From: Desulfobacterales bacterium
GTDB taxonomy: Bacteria; Desulfobacterota; Desulfobacteria; Desulfobacterales; JAHEIW01
NCBI GenBank assembly: GCA_030066985.1
Contig: JASJAN010000024.1
Coordinates: forward strand, 1 to 64,000
Length of the DNA stretch: 64,000 nucleotides
Reading direction: 5' to 3'
Each line of letters opens with the position of its first letter. The first letter of the stretch is position 1. Under the pieces are notes generated by a model. The model had not been told where the DNA came from. It saw only the letters and a list, made by a program, of their open reading frames with translations, and searched no databases. Below are positions 26,289 to 35,581 of this stretch, in pieces. Made by a program: the position numbers and the translations under genes.

Positions 26289-27770
26289 ATGCCAAGACAA
26301 TTTAAAGCCGGTTTTCATAACATCTCAGGTTTTAGATTAAAGTCGCTGACTGACAGCGAAGTGGATTTCATTCATCAGGCAACACTGCAGGTATTTCAGC
26401 ATACCGGCCTCAAGGTTTATAGCGACGAGGCCATAGATATATTTCATGGTTCCGGAGCTGCCGTGGAAAAATTTGAGGACCATGCGGTCGTAAAAATTCC
26501 GCCGGTTATTGTCGAAGACTGTATCCGACAGGCGCCCCGCACGTTCGGGTGCTATGGAAGGGATCGCGAGGACGACTTTATCCTCGAACCGTCACTGGTC
26601 AGTTTAAGTTGTGCCGGGGGCTGTGTCAACGTTATCGATCCATATACGCTGGAGCACCGGCCGGCCATGAAAAAGGACTGTGGTAACATTGCCCGGATTT
26701 GTGATTCCCTGGATGAAATCGGTGTGCTGCTGAGGCCCTGTATTCCCAATGATGTGCCCGCAGATATATATCCGCTCCATGCTCTGGAAGCGATTCTGAC
26801 GAATACTTCGAAACACACCTTGATCGGTCCGGATAATGTTAAAAATCTACGTAGAATGATGCAACTCGGAGCGGCCTGTGCCGGTGACATGAAAACATTT
26901 AAAGAGCGGCCCATTTTTAGTGCTACCGTCTGCCCCACGAGTCCGCTTGTGCTGACGAAAAATGCTTGTGAAATGATTGTAGAGGCTGCCCGACAGGGAG
27001 TCGGGCTTTTGGTCGTTCCAATGGCTCTGGCCGGTGCAATTTCTCCGGCAACCGTTGCAGGCACTCTGGTAACAACGAATGCTGAGATATTGGGCAGTAT
27101 CATTCTGGCTCAGCTGACGGCCAGGGGAGCGTCATGCATCTATGGAAATCTGAGCACAATTATGGACATGAAAACGGGGAATGCTGCGGTGGGTGCGCCT
27201 GAATTAGCACGGGTGGCTGCGGGGACAACCCGATTGGCCAAATATTACGGTCTTCCCTGCTTGGCAGGTGCAGCCATGTCCGACAGCAAAATCCCGGATG
27301 CCCAGGCCGCCTATGAATCTGCTCTTAGTATAATGCTAACCAGTTTGGCCGGCGCAAACATTATATTCGGTATGGGCGCACTTGATCATTTATTGACGAT
27401 TGATTGTGCTAAATTGATTATGGACGCTGAATTGGAAAGAATGGTGATGAATATCCTTGGCGGCATTGATGTCTCGGAAGATTCGGTCGCCCTGGATGTC
27501 ATTCACCGGGTCGGGCCGGCCGGAGAATTCATGACCCAAGAGCATACCTATGATCACATGCGCGATTTTTCTCAAAATAAATTATATGACCGGCGCTCAC
27601 GCGATGTCTGGCTCGAGAAGGGCGCCAGAGACCTGACCGAATGCGCATACGAAAAAGCCCGCTATGTCATTGAAAACCACAATCCCAAACCACTTCCCGA
27701 GGGGGCTTCCGCAGCCATGCAGGCAATTACGGCGGAACATGAGGCCGAGCTTGGTATCCGCCAGGTTTAA
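26289..27770 (+). CDS. MttB-type corrinoid methyltransferase (MttB-3)
   Basis: This 493-residue member of the MttB superfamily has landmarks including CPTSPLVLTKNACEMI, MALAGAISPATVAGTL, YGNLSTIMDMKTGNAAVGAPE and AAMSDSKIPDAQAAYES. The frame is open with no in-frame TAG. AAGGAAAGGA precedes the ATG. It is paired with a small flavoprotein, as is MttB-2, a repeated two-gene arrangement. The substrate is unknown. A palindromic repeat begins directly after its stop codon. Confidence 0.85.
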   Translation: MPRQFKAGFHNISGFRLKSLTDSEVDFIHQATLQVFQHTGLKVYSDEAIDIFHGSGAAVEKFEDHAVVKIPPVIVEDCIRQAPRTFGCYGRDREDDFILEPSLVSLSCAGGCVNVIDPYTLEHRPAMKKDCGNIARICDSLDEIGVLLRPCIPNDVPADIYPLHALEAILTNTSKHTLIGPDNVKNLRRMMQLGAACAGDMKTFKERPIFSATVCPTSPLVLTKNACEMIVEAARQGVGLLVVPMALAGAISPATVAGTLVTTNAEILGSIILAQLTARGASCIYGNLSTIMDMKTGNAAVGAPELARVAAGTTRLAKYYGLPCLAGAAMSDSKIPDAQAAYESALSIMLTSLAGANIIFGMGALDHLLTIDCAKLIMDAELERMVMNILGGIDVSEDSVALDVIHRVGPAGEFMTQEHTYDHMRDFSQNKLYDRRSRDVWLEKGARDLTECAYEKARYVIENHNPKPLPEGASAAMQAITAEHEAELGIRQV

Positions 27771-27846
27771 TCAGGTTGAGCCCGTTAGCCCGTATAATTA
27801 AAATTAGACATTTTCCTTTTTTAACCGGCTCAACGGGCTAACCTGA
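27771..27846. repeat. GCCCGTT palindromic repeat, copy 2
   Basis: TCAGGTTGAGCCCGTTAGCC (from 27771) pairs with GGCTCAACGGGCTAACCTGA (27827-27846), allowing two bulges, around an AT-rich centre. It begins at the base after the MttB-3 stop codon and may serve as its transcription terminator. Confidence 0.75.
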
Positions 27847-27950
27847 AAAGGTGATCTACTGATTTGAAAATGGCTTCAAGTTTTATAAATTTTATATGTT
27901 CACAAAAGAATGAGATGACAAAAACCTGCGTTGATATAGATGTGCTGTTT

Positions 27951-29135
27951 TTATATGATGATGAGCTCAGTTGTTGCAGTGGACAGCACTTCAGGGCCGG
28001 CTTCCGTCACCAGAACATTGGATTCAATATTAAAATGCCCGTAGTGTGTGGCAACGGTGGGCTCAATCGTCACAACCATACCGGCCTGCAGCTCGGTATC
28101 ATCAAAGAGCGCAATATGGGGAGGCTCGGTGGTGGCCATTCCGATTCCATGGCCAACCCGCCCGGCCTGGTTTGACTGGGCCGAAGAGCAGTCGCCCTCA
28201 CCCCAGAAATCCTTCAATCCGGCTTTTTCAAATTCCTGATTGCATAATCGGGAAAGATCGGAGGCCCTGATACCGGGGCGGATGGCCGCCACCACGGTAT
28301 TGCTGATGCCATTTACACTGTCATACATCTTCTTTTGCTCGGATGAAGGCTCACCAATGGCGGCAATCCGCGAGAAATCGGAAGAATATCCATTAACTTT
28401 GCAACCGGTGTCAATCCAGAGCAAGTTACCGGCTTCCAGAATATGCTCGCTGGGATTGGGTAAAAATCCACTTTCATAATTATGCGGCCCGGAATTGCTC
28501 AGGGTCCATACGGCCGTGCCACCCAATTCGACGGCGGTGTCATATACAAGCGTAGCGGCATCTTTTTCCGTCATTCCCGGTTTGACGCTACGAAAACATT
28601 TCTCAAAGGCCTGGCTGCTGATCGAACAGGCTTTACGCATGCATTCCACTTCCGCCTCTGATTTGACCATCCGCACGCCCCATAAAAGATCGGATGCATC
28701 GAGAAAATCGGCTCCGGGGAGCTCTTGGGTAATTCTGACAAAATCATTGTAAGGCAACCCCAGGCGCTGTTCGTTCCCCAGTTCGGCACCAATTCGTCCG
28801 GCATTCAAGCCCAGCCCCTCAAAGACATCCTTTAGTATGTCAAACGGTATGGCGCCAAAAGATGCATACGTCCGTATATCATCCACCCAGGACTCGCGCC
28901 GCTGAGAGTGTTCGAAAAAATCGTGCACGATCAATACCGGATCACCTTTTTGCGGCAGCACCATAATCGTCGGTCTGGAAAAAGAAAAATCTCCGTGACC
29001 GCCGCTAAAATAGGTAAAGTTGCTGGCTTCAGTGATGAACAGAGCATCCAGACCTTCCGCCGCCATTATATTTCGGGCCCTTTCCCACCGGTTATCATAC
29101 TCTGTTTTGGCAAAACGCTTATATTCTAAACTCAT
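27951..29135 (-). CDS. M24 (pita-bread) family peptidase/creatinase-like protein
   Basis: From ATG 29135 it is 394 residues; AAAGGAGG lies 8 bases before it, whereas the in-frame TTG at 29141 is too close. A creatinase_N domain (1-155) precedes the pita-bread domain. All five metal ligands are present: Asp242, Asp253, His329 (GHGIG), Glu358 and Glu371. That favours a metalloenzyme such as Xaa-Pro dipeptidase, ectoine hydrolase or the DMSP lyase DddP over true creatinase, which is metal-free. Divergent from the DUF1638-hydantoinase gene at 29402. The specific substrate cannot be assigned. Confidence 0.75.
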   Translation of the reverse strand: MSLEYKRFAKTEYDNRWERARNIMAAEGLDALFITEASNFTYFSGGHGDFSFSRPTIMVLPQKGDPVLIVHDFFEHSQRRESWVDDIRTYASFGAIPFDILKDVFEGLGLNAGRIGAELGNEQRLGLPYNDFVRITQELPGADFLDASDLLWGVRMVKSEAEVECMRKACSISSQAFEKCFRSVKPGMTEKDAATLVYDTAVELGGTAVWTLSNSGPHNYESGFLPNPSEHILEAGNLLWIDTGCKVNGYSSDFSRIAAIGEPSSEQKKMYDSVNGISNTVVAAIRPGIRASDLSRLCNQEFEKAGLKDFWGEGDCSSAQSNQAGRVGHGIGMATTEPPHIALFDDTELQAGMVVTIEPTVATHYGHFNIESNVLVTEAGPEVLSTATTELIII

Positions 29136-29226
29136 GAGCAAAGCCTCCTTTGCTGAATGTCACCATTTCGTTAATTGAAAAATATTGTATAAAACAAGAT
29201 CAATACACCACCTGTCTTATCGAAAT

Positions 29227-29251
29227 GCAAGATGTTTTGATCTTGCGTTTT
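29227..29251 (+). terminator. Terminator-like hairpin inside a divergent intergenic region
   Basis: GCAAGAT (29227-29233) and ATCTTGC (29240-29246) form a perfect 7-base stem with a 6-base loop followed by GTTTTT on the plus strand. It lies between two genes that point away from each other, so it does not end either one. It may terminate a small transcript or act as an attenuator in the leader of the 29402 gene. A further palindrome, GCTGAAT (29258-29264) and ATTCAGC (29270-29276), lies just downstream and looks like an operator. Confidence 0.45.
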
Positions 29252-29401
29252 TATCTCGCTGAATCAGACATTCAGCTCAATGGCGCCAACCAGCAATGCC
29301 ACGGGATTTGCGGTTGAAATACGTGCAAAAGTTCATTAGTATACACCTGATTATTGCATGAAAATGAATAAGTAATCCAGCTTACAGCAAAGGCGCAATC
29401 C

Positions 29402-32242
29402 TTGAAAGATAAAACCCCATTCGTCATCGCGTGCGCTGTCCTGGCACTTGATATCAAATACGCAGCTGAGCAATTGGGCACGAACATCGGCACCAAGTTT
29501 CTGCAAGGCGGCCTTCACAATCGTCCCAACCGGTTGCGTGAAAAACTGCAGGCCGCAATCGACGAAATTTCAGCCAGTGACCGGTGTGACCGTATCATCA
29601 TCGGATACGGTATCTGCGGCCGCGGAACCGTCGGCATCCAGAGCCGGGATATCCCCCTGGTGCTGCCGAAGGTCCATGACTGCATTGCACTTTTCTTAGG
29701 AGGGGATGCGGCCTATCGACAAGAATTCAAAAAATACCCGGGCACCTATTATATATCAGCCGGCTGGCATGAAGAAAAAACCGAGCCCATTTCCCAACAA
29801 AAACAGTCGGCCTATTATGGCAGCGAAAAACTGAATTATAAAGAATTGGCTGAAAAATATGGTGCGCACGATGCTGAGGAAACCATCAGATTTCTGAGCA
29901 CCTGGCAAAAAAATTATCAAAGAGCCGCTTTCATCGAAACCGGGGCAAAGCTTTCACCCAAGTATGAAAAGTACGCCCGGGAAATGGCAAAAGAATACGG
30001 CTGGAGATACGAAAAACTCGTCGGTGACCAGATGCTGATCAAAGCGCTTTTGACCGCCGATGAGACCACCGAAGAAATCTTGTTGGTGCCCCCCAACCAC
30101 GTCATCGACTTCGATGCCATGCAATCCACCCTTGCCGCCAACCCGATATGGCTACCGGATGAAAGTCGGCCGGCGCAAACCGAAGTTACGGTAATGGATA
30201 AAGGTCACCATCATGCCGACGAACCACCGTATCTGGAAATCGGGTTGGGAATCGATGCTGGCGGCACTTATACCGATACGGTTATCTACGACTTTCACCG
30301 GGATCGGACCGTTAGCAAAAGCAAGGCACTGACCACCAAATGGGATTTCACCGTGGGTATTAACAATGCCCTGGCAACCCTGGATCAAGAAAAGCTGCAG
30401 AATGTGGAAATGGTGTCCTTATCCACCACCCTGGCAACCAATGCGATTGTTGAAGACGAAGGTCAAAGAGTCGGTATGATTATCATGCCGGCCTATGGCC
30501 GTTTCGATCCCGACGATATCCCGTATAAGCCCAAGGCCGTAATTTCGGGACAGCTGGAAATCACGGGAAAGGAAATCTGTCCGGTGGATGAAAAAGAGGT
30601 CCAACAGGTTGTGCGCCGCATGGTGGCAAAAGACAGGGTCAAAGCCTTTGCGGTCTCCGGCTACGCGGGCGCCATCAATCCGGCCCATGAACTGAAGGTC
30701 AAACAAATCATCCGACAGGAGACCGGGCTGTTTGTCACCTGTGGCCATGAACTATCACAGATTCTGAACTTTCAGACGCGCGCACATACAGCGATGCTGA
30801 ACGCCCGCATCATCCCCAAACTGACCCAATTACTGCTGGATTTGGAGAAGGTGCTCGCAGAGCAAAACATTGCAGCGCCCATTGTGGTTGTGAAAGGGGA
30901 TGGCACCCTGATGAGCGCAGCCATGGCCAAAGAACGACCCGTTGAGACGATTCTGTCAGGTCCAGCGGCAAGTGTGGCCGGCGCCCGGCATTTAACGGGC
31001 TTAAAAAACGCATTGGTGGTGGATATGGGTGGCACCACAACAGATACGGCAGCCCTGGTGGATGACGCCGTCAGTATCTGTGAAACCGGATCCAACGTCG
31101 GCGGCCACAAGACCCATGTAAAAGCGCTGGAGATCCGTACGGTCGGTCTGGGCGGTGACAGCCTGATTCAATACGAAAGAGGAGAGTTTCACCTCGGACC
31201 CCGTCGGGTAGCGCCCATCGCCTGGCTGGGGGCCATGTACCCCGGAACGGAAAAGGCACTGGATTTTCTTAACCTGCACCTGGATCGCTACACCCTGTCC
31301 ACCCAGGACATGCAAATTCTGGCCCTGACCGGCTCGGCAGACCATCTGGACCTGACACCTTTAGAGCAAAAAATCCTGACGCTCGTTCAATCAAGACCGT
31401 ATTCGATTGACGAGCTTCTCAAACGAACCGACTCATTGGTGGAAATGAGCTTAAATCTCGACCGTCTGGAAAAGCTCTTTATTGTTCAACGCTGTGGTTT
31501 AACCCTCACTGATCTTTTACATGTGACCGACAGGTTTAAGCGCTGGGATAAAAAGGCAGCCGAACGTTTCTGTCAGATGTTCTCCCGGCTGACCAAAATG
31601 GACATCCCCCAAATGGCAGACCACCTTGTGAACATGGGCGTTACACGTCTTACGCTGGAATTGTTAAAACGACAGCTGGATGATGAGGTCAATCCTGATG
31701 CCCTTCACACCTGCCCGGTCTGCCAGACCCTGGTAAAACATTTACTCATGGGCGGAAGCCATCCGTATAAGGTTCGAATTGATCTGAATCGGCCGGTGGT
31801 CGGTATTGGCGCTCCGATCCACTTTTTTTTACCCCTGGCCGCAAAAGCCCTGGGCACTGAAGCGGTGTTACCTCAAGACGCAGATGTCGCCAATGCCATC
31901 GGCGCAATCACCAGCAATGTAGTGGTCAAACGCCAGCTGCGTGTCATTCCGGATGAAGAAGGGGGGTTCTTGATCGAGGGCTTGGCCGGCAAGCGACATT
32001 TTAAAAAATTCGAAGATGCCGATGCTTTTGCGCGCGAAAAGTTGCTGCAGAGGGTCCGGGAACTGGCGCGCGCCGCCGGCACCAGCGCTCAGGCAGTCAC
32101 ACTCAAAATCGAAGACAAGATTCCTAAGACCGCGGACGGAAAACAAATCTTTTTGGGCCGAACCATTCATGCGAATCTGACCGGCCGCCCGGATATTGTT
32201 GTTAAGGCGAATCTGCAGGGTAAAACAGTCCCCGCCAATTAG
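29402..32242 (+). CDS. DUF1638 domain fused to a hydantoinase/oxoprolinase (HyuA-like) ATPase
   Basis: This 946-residue protein starts at TTG behind AAAGG. Residues about 1-245 match DUF1638 (IIIGYGICGRGTVGI, KVHDCIALFLGGD). From about 275 it is a hydantoinase/oxoprolinase A protein with actin-like ATPase motifs (GLGIDAGGTYTDTVIYD and VVDMGGTTTDTAAL). A HyuB partner is absent nearby. HyuA-type proteins hydrolyse cyclic amides with ATP, including N-methylhydantoin on the route to sarcosine. The same fold occurs in ATP-dependent corrinoid activators, though the [2Fe-2S] domain of RACE proteins is absent here. A CPVCQ cysteine pair lies near residue 775. The function is not established. Confidence 0.75.
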   Translation: MKDKTPFVIACAVLALDIKYAAEQLGTNIGTKFLQGGLHNRPNRLREKLQAAIDEISASDRCDRIIIGYGICGRGTVGIQSRDIPLVLPKVHDCIALFLGGDAAYRQEFKKYPGTYYISAGWHEEKTEPISQQKQSAYYGSEKLNYKELAEKYGAHDAEETIRFLSTWQKNYQRAAFIETGAKLSPKYEKYAREMAKEYGWRYEKLVGDQMLIKALLTADETTEEILLVPPNHVIDFDAMQSTLAANPIWLPDESRPAQTEVTVMDKGHHHADEPPYLEIGLGIDAGGTYTDTVIYDFHRDRTVSKSKALTTKWDFTVGINNALATLDQEKLQNVEMVSLSTTLATNAIVEDEGQRVGMIIMPAYGRFDPDDIPYKPKAVISGQLEITGKEICPVDEKEVQQVVRRMVAKDRVKAFAVSGYAGAINPAHELKVKQIIRQETGLFVTCGHELSQILNFQTRAHTAMLNARIIPKLTQLLLDLEKVLAEQNIAAPIVVVKGDGTLMSAAMAKERPVETILSGPAASVAGARHLTGLKNALVVDMGGTTTDTAALVDDAVSICETGSNVGGHKTHVKALEIRTVGLGGDSLIQYERGEFHLGPRRVAPIAWLGAMYPGTEKALDFLNLHLDRYTLSTQDMQILALTGSADHLDLTPLEQKILTLVQSRPYSIDELLKRTDSLVEMSLNLDRLEKLFIVQRCGLTLTDLLHVTDRFKRWDKKAAERFCQMFSRLTKMDIPQMADHLVNMGVTRLTLELLKRQLDDEVNPDALHTCPVCQTLVKHLLMGGSHPYKVRIDLNRPVVGIGAPIHFFLPLAAKALGTEAVLPQDADVANAIGAITSNVVVKRQLRVIPDEEGGFLIEGLAGKRHFKKFEDADAFAREKLLQRVRELARAAGTSAQAVTLKIEDKIPKTADGKQIFLGRTIHANLTGRPDIVVKANLQGKTVPAN

Positions 32243-32300
32243 TTTCATGTTCCTCAAAGATGTTACCCGCGTAAGGGGGAATATTTGAGTCCATTTTTTT

Positions 32301-32445
32301 CTTGAATTGAGAAAATCCCAAGCACCAATTTACAAAAAACAAATAAATCACAATGACCAAAATTCAAAATCGCAAAAGTTTTGATCATTGCAAAATTGAG
32401 ATTTGGGATTTGTTTGTAATTTGGTGCTCGGAGCTTGGAATTTTA
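32301..32445. repeat. AATTCCAAGCACCAAAT palindromic repeat, copy 2
   Basis: This long imperfect palindrome has AAATCCCAAGCACCAATTTAC (about 32313) facing GTAATTTGGTGCTCGGAGCTTGG (to 32438), with AATGACC and GATCATT inside. It is related to 21703-21852. It fills the gap between the convergent hydantoinase-fusion and DMT transporter genes. Confidence 0.75.
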
Positions 32446-32495
32446 TTTTCTGAAATTTGGGGTGGTCAGCTATAATAAAAAAGCACATTTCGATA

Positions 32496-33413
32496 TTAAT
32501 TACTTCCTTTTGTAGTCTCACGGGTAATTAAGATGATGCCCGTAATGACAAGTGCGGCACCTATCAATTGGGTAAGTGAAAGCCGTTCGCCCAATAATAT
32601 GGCAGCCAGGAAGATTGTTAAAATTGGCTCTGTGTTTAGCAACATTGATGTTTTGACCGGCCCAATAATTTCAAGACCAATCAGTAATGTGATGTAGCCA
32701 ACGGTCAACGCCAAGCTAGCGACACCCAGCTTGAGCCAACCCACCGCGGCAATCGATGCTCCCGTTCCGCCGCTGATGAGCATGAAAGCCACAAATAGGA
32801 TTGTGCCGATCGTCAGGCAATGCACATTGACTGCCTGTGGATCGACGTTGCGTATCGTCAGGCTGCTGACGGCAACAAATGAGGCCGCACCTAGCGCTGC
32901 TAAAAAAGCAAACGCAAAGCCGCGCCAGTTGTGGCCCGCCAAAGACTGAATTTCCAGAGCAAAGGCAAGACCGATGAATGCGATCGTGATCGCTATCATT
33001 CGAAGAGCAGTGATGGGTTCTTTTTCAGTAAATCGAGCGATTAACGCAACCAGGAACGGAGAGGTATAAAAAATCAGAACGGCCAAACTAACCGGGATAT
33101 ACTGGGTTGCGCTCAGATATCCAAAGCCCATCATAAATACCGATATACCCAGGGCCAGGCCGGCATAGCGTTCCCGCGGCGGCAATACTAATTTTTTGCC
33201 ACGGATCTTAAGAAACAGAATCAGAAGAGTGATTGTCACCGAATGGCGCACGGCATTAATTGTTGGCACATCGATGCCATCCCGATAGGCCATATTGGAG
33301 ATTACAATATTAATCGTAAACCCGGTGGCGGATAATAAAATCAGGCCGACACCGATCCACTTTGCGGCGCCGCTCGGGATTGTCTCAAATGAATTCGCTG
33401 GTCTGGGTCTCAT
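32496..33413 (-). CDS. DMT-superfamily (EamA) membrane transporter
   Basis: This 305-residue protein has ten predicted membrane helices in two EamA repeats (about 17-150 and 165-297); the second ends with LGERLSLTQLIGAALVITGIIL, typical of the RhaT/YdcZ-like drug/metabolite group. It probably exports or imports a small metabolite across the inner membrane. No clear ribosome site precedes the ATG. It stands alone, convergent with the preceding gene and divergent from the sigma-54 activator. Confidence 0.82.
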   Translation of the reverse strand: MRPRPANSFETIPSGAAKWIGVGLILLSATGFTINIVISNMAYRDGIDVPTINAVRHSVTITLLILFLKIRGKKLVLPPRERYAGLALGISVFMMGFGYLSATQYIPVSLAVLIFYTSPFLVALIARFTEKEPITALRMIAITIAFIGLAFALEIQSLAGHNWRGFAFAFLAALGAASFVAVSSLTIRNVDPQAVNVHCLTIGTILFVAFMLISGGTGASIAAVGWLKLGVASLALTVGYITLLIGLEIIGPVKTSMLLNTEPILTIFLAAILLGERLSLTQLIGAALVITGIILITRETTKGSN

Positions 33414-33778
33414 ATGGGCTTATGATCTTAATCGTTTCAAATTACCTTATTAAGTAAAATATTCTCATCTCATGTAAAATAGTAATCAGTCAAGGATGCC
33501 ATCACGTATAAAAAAATATCAATAGCTTGAATTTTGACATGAATGATCGCAGTTGAAATCATCGCTTGTTTTAAAATCGAAACATTAGCGATTCCGTCAC
33601 ATAAACCGATACGCTCATCGGTTGCAAAAAATTCTAAAATTCCATATGTTGACGCAGTGACCCGTACATCAATACATTATGCTGGCACCGAAGAGCAGAT
33701 TGATCGGTTCTGCCCCCACCTTTCCCGATCGCAGAACCTGTCTTTGATCTGAAGATTTCAGAGTCAAAGGAGTTCAAC
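33414..33778. other. Divergent gap between transporter and sigma-54 activator
   Basis: The 365-base gap should hold the promoters of both genes. AAAGGAG (ending about 33771) serves the activator at 33779. A TGGCAC-like string at 33680 looks like sigma-54, but its GG-GC spacing is 9 rather than 10. A 69-codon open frame at 33543 has no features of a real gene. Nothing else was recognised. Confidence 0.4.
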
Positions 33779-35536
33779 ATGCCAAAAGCCCCCAATTACG
33801 AACAATTTTTGCAATTCAGCAACCATGGTGTCATTGCTACGGATAAGGACGGCCGCATCCTGTTTGTGAACAAGCGGGCCAGAGAAATCCTTAAATTTAT
33901 AAAAACCAAGATGATCGGGGTTAACATCGCAAAACTATTGCCGAAAACCAGTGAATTGGTGGCCCAATGCCTGGCAACCGGCAAACCCCAGTTGGAAAGC
34001 CAAATCCAGGGAAGACGAGTCAATCTCATTGTCAACATCAATTCCATAAGAGAGGGCAAAACCGTTACCGGTTGTGTTTGTAACTTCCTGCGTCTGGATG
34101 AATTTGAATCAACGGCCTGGAAACTGGAGTCCTTTGATTTAGTGGATCGACAATTTAAGACTGTTTTCGAATCTTCTTCAGACGGGATTTGGATCTGTGA
34201 CAAAAACGGACGGGTGGTTCTGATCAATCGGGCTTCAGAGCGGCTGGGGGGCATTAAAAGAGAGGACATTGTCGGAACAAAGGTTTCAGATCTGGTTAAA
34301 AAAAAGAGGCTATACAGCAATTATGTCACCGATGAAGTCATTGAAACCAAACGTGTGGTCAGCCAGCTGCAACATGTAAGAAACACGAAAAAAACGGTGC
34401 TTTGCACGGGCATACCCGTTTTCGATCGAAACGATAAATTGTCAATGGTGGTAATCAATGAAAGGGACATCACCCAATTAGAAGCGCTCAAAGTACAGTT
34501 AGAGGAGACGCGTAAAGAAAAAGACCGCTATAAAACAGAGCTGACCGAACTGAGCATGCTCGAATTGAAAAGACAAAAAATTGTCGCCGAAAGCGACCAA
34601 ATGCGCGACATTTTAAAGACCGCAATAAAACTGGCGCACCTGGAGGTCACTGATATCCTGCTTTTAGGAGAATCGGGCACCGGCAAAGGGCTTTTGGCCA
34701 AATTCATTCACAACAACAGCCAACGAAAAAAGAAACCGTTTATTCAAATTAATTGTGCGGCCTTACCCGAAAACCTCCTGGAAGCGGAGCTGTTCGGTTA
34801 TGAAAAAGGCGCCTTCTCAGGTGCCGACGAACAAGGTAAACCCGGGCTGTTCGAGCTGGCCCATGAAGGTACGCTATTCTTGGATGAAATCGGCGAGCTG
34901 CCCTTCTCGGTGCAGGCCAAGCTGCTGAAATACCTGGACGATCATAAGGTCCAGCGTTTAGGGGGCATCAAAGCCAAACCCATTGACTGCATCATTATTG
35001 CAGCCACCAACCAGGATATCGAAAAATTTGTACGGCAAAAAAAGTTCCGCAAGGACTTGTTTTATCGGCTTAACATTTTAACCATTAAAATTCCGCCCCT
35101 GCGCGAGCGCCCGGAGGATATCTTCGAATTGGCCAACAGCTTTTTGCACCATTATAACCGGAAGTATAAGCAAAAGAAAAAACTCAACCCCCTGGCATTA
35201 TCCTTATTACAAGGCTATTCTTTTGCCGGAAATGTCCGCGAACTCAAAAATATTATTAAAAAAGCGGTGGTCATGAGTGAAGGGGATGTGATCGATACGG
35301 TCATACTGAGCAGTATCGGCAAAGAGGTGATAGAAGACCGCTGGGAAGTGAGGGGCGCGGATAAAAAAATTAACAATCTGGTGGACATGCTTGCGGCGCT
35401 CGAAAAGGAGATGCTTAAAAATGCCATGCGGCACTGCAAATCAACGCGCGAGATGGCCCAGTTTCTCAATATCAGCCAGCCAACGGTCGTGCGTAAACTG
35501 AAGAAGCACAGTCTGCCGCCGCCAATCCACCAATAA
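33779..35536 (+). CDS. Tandem-PAS sigma-54-dependent transcriptional activator
   Basis: This 585-residue protein has two PAS domains (about 8-110 and 122-235), a short coiled linker (235-262), an AAA+ domain and a Fis-type helix-turn-helix (about 550-580; SQPTVVRKLKKH). Walker A is GESGTGKG (297-304) and Walker B GTLFLDEIGE (from 364). The sigma-54 contact loop reads GAFSGA (344-349) instead of GAFTGA, a conservative change that can be tolerated. It lacks a receiver domain. It is a candidate to act at the paired sigma-54 promoters at 43478 and 45817, or at other sites. Confidence 0.88.
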   Translation: MPKAPNYEQFLQFSNHGVIATDKDGRILFVNKRAREILKFIKTKMIGVNIAKLLPKTSELVAQCLATGKPQLESQIQGRRVNLIVNINSIREGKTVTGCVCNFLRLDEFESTAWKLESFDLVDRQFKTVFESSSDGIWICDKNGRVVLINRASERLGGIKREDIVGTKVSDLVKKKRLYSNYVTDEVIETKRVVSQLQHVRNTKKTVLCTGIPVFDRNDKLSMVVINERDITQLEALKVQLEETRKEKDRYKTELTELSMLELKRQKIVAESDQMRDILKTAIKLAHLEVTDILLLGESGTGKGLLAKFIHNNSQRKKKPFIQINCAALPENLLEAELFGYEKGAFSGADEQGKPGLFELAHEGTLFLDEIGELPFSVQAKLLKYLDDHKVQRLGGIKAKPIDCIIIAATNQDIEKFVRQKKFRKDLFYRLNILTIKIPPLRERPEDIFELANSFLHHYNRKYKQKKKLNPLALSLLQGYSFAGNVRELKNIIKKAVVMSEGDVIDTVILSSIGKEVIEDRWEVRGADKKINNLVDMLAALEKEMLKNAMRHCKSTREMAQFLNISQPTVVRKLKKHSLPPPIHQ

Positions 35537-35581
35537 TCGTAACCCAGAATATGCGTACAAATAGATGGAGCATCTTTTTAA

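Noticed and set aside
27951-29135. Creatinase assignment for the M24 protein
   Set aside because: All five metal ligands are present, whereas true creatinase is metal-free, so the broad family name is safer.
33680-33695. TGGCACCGAAGAGC as a sigma-54 promoter for the 33779 activator
   Set aside because: The GG to GC spacing is 9 bases, not 10, and the TTGC half is missing.
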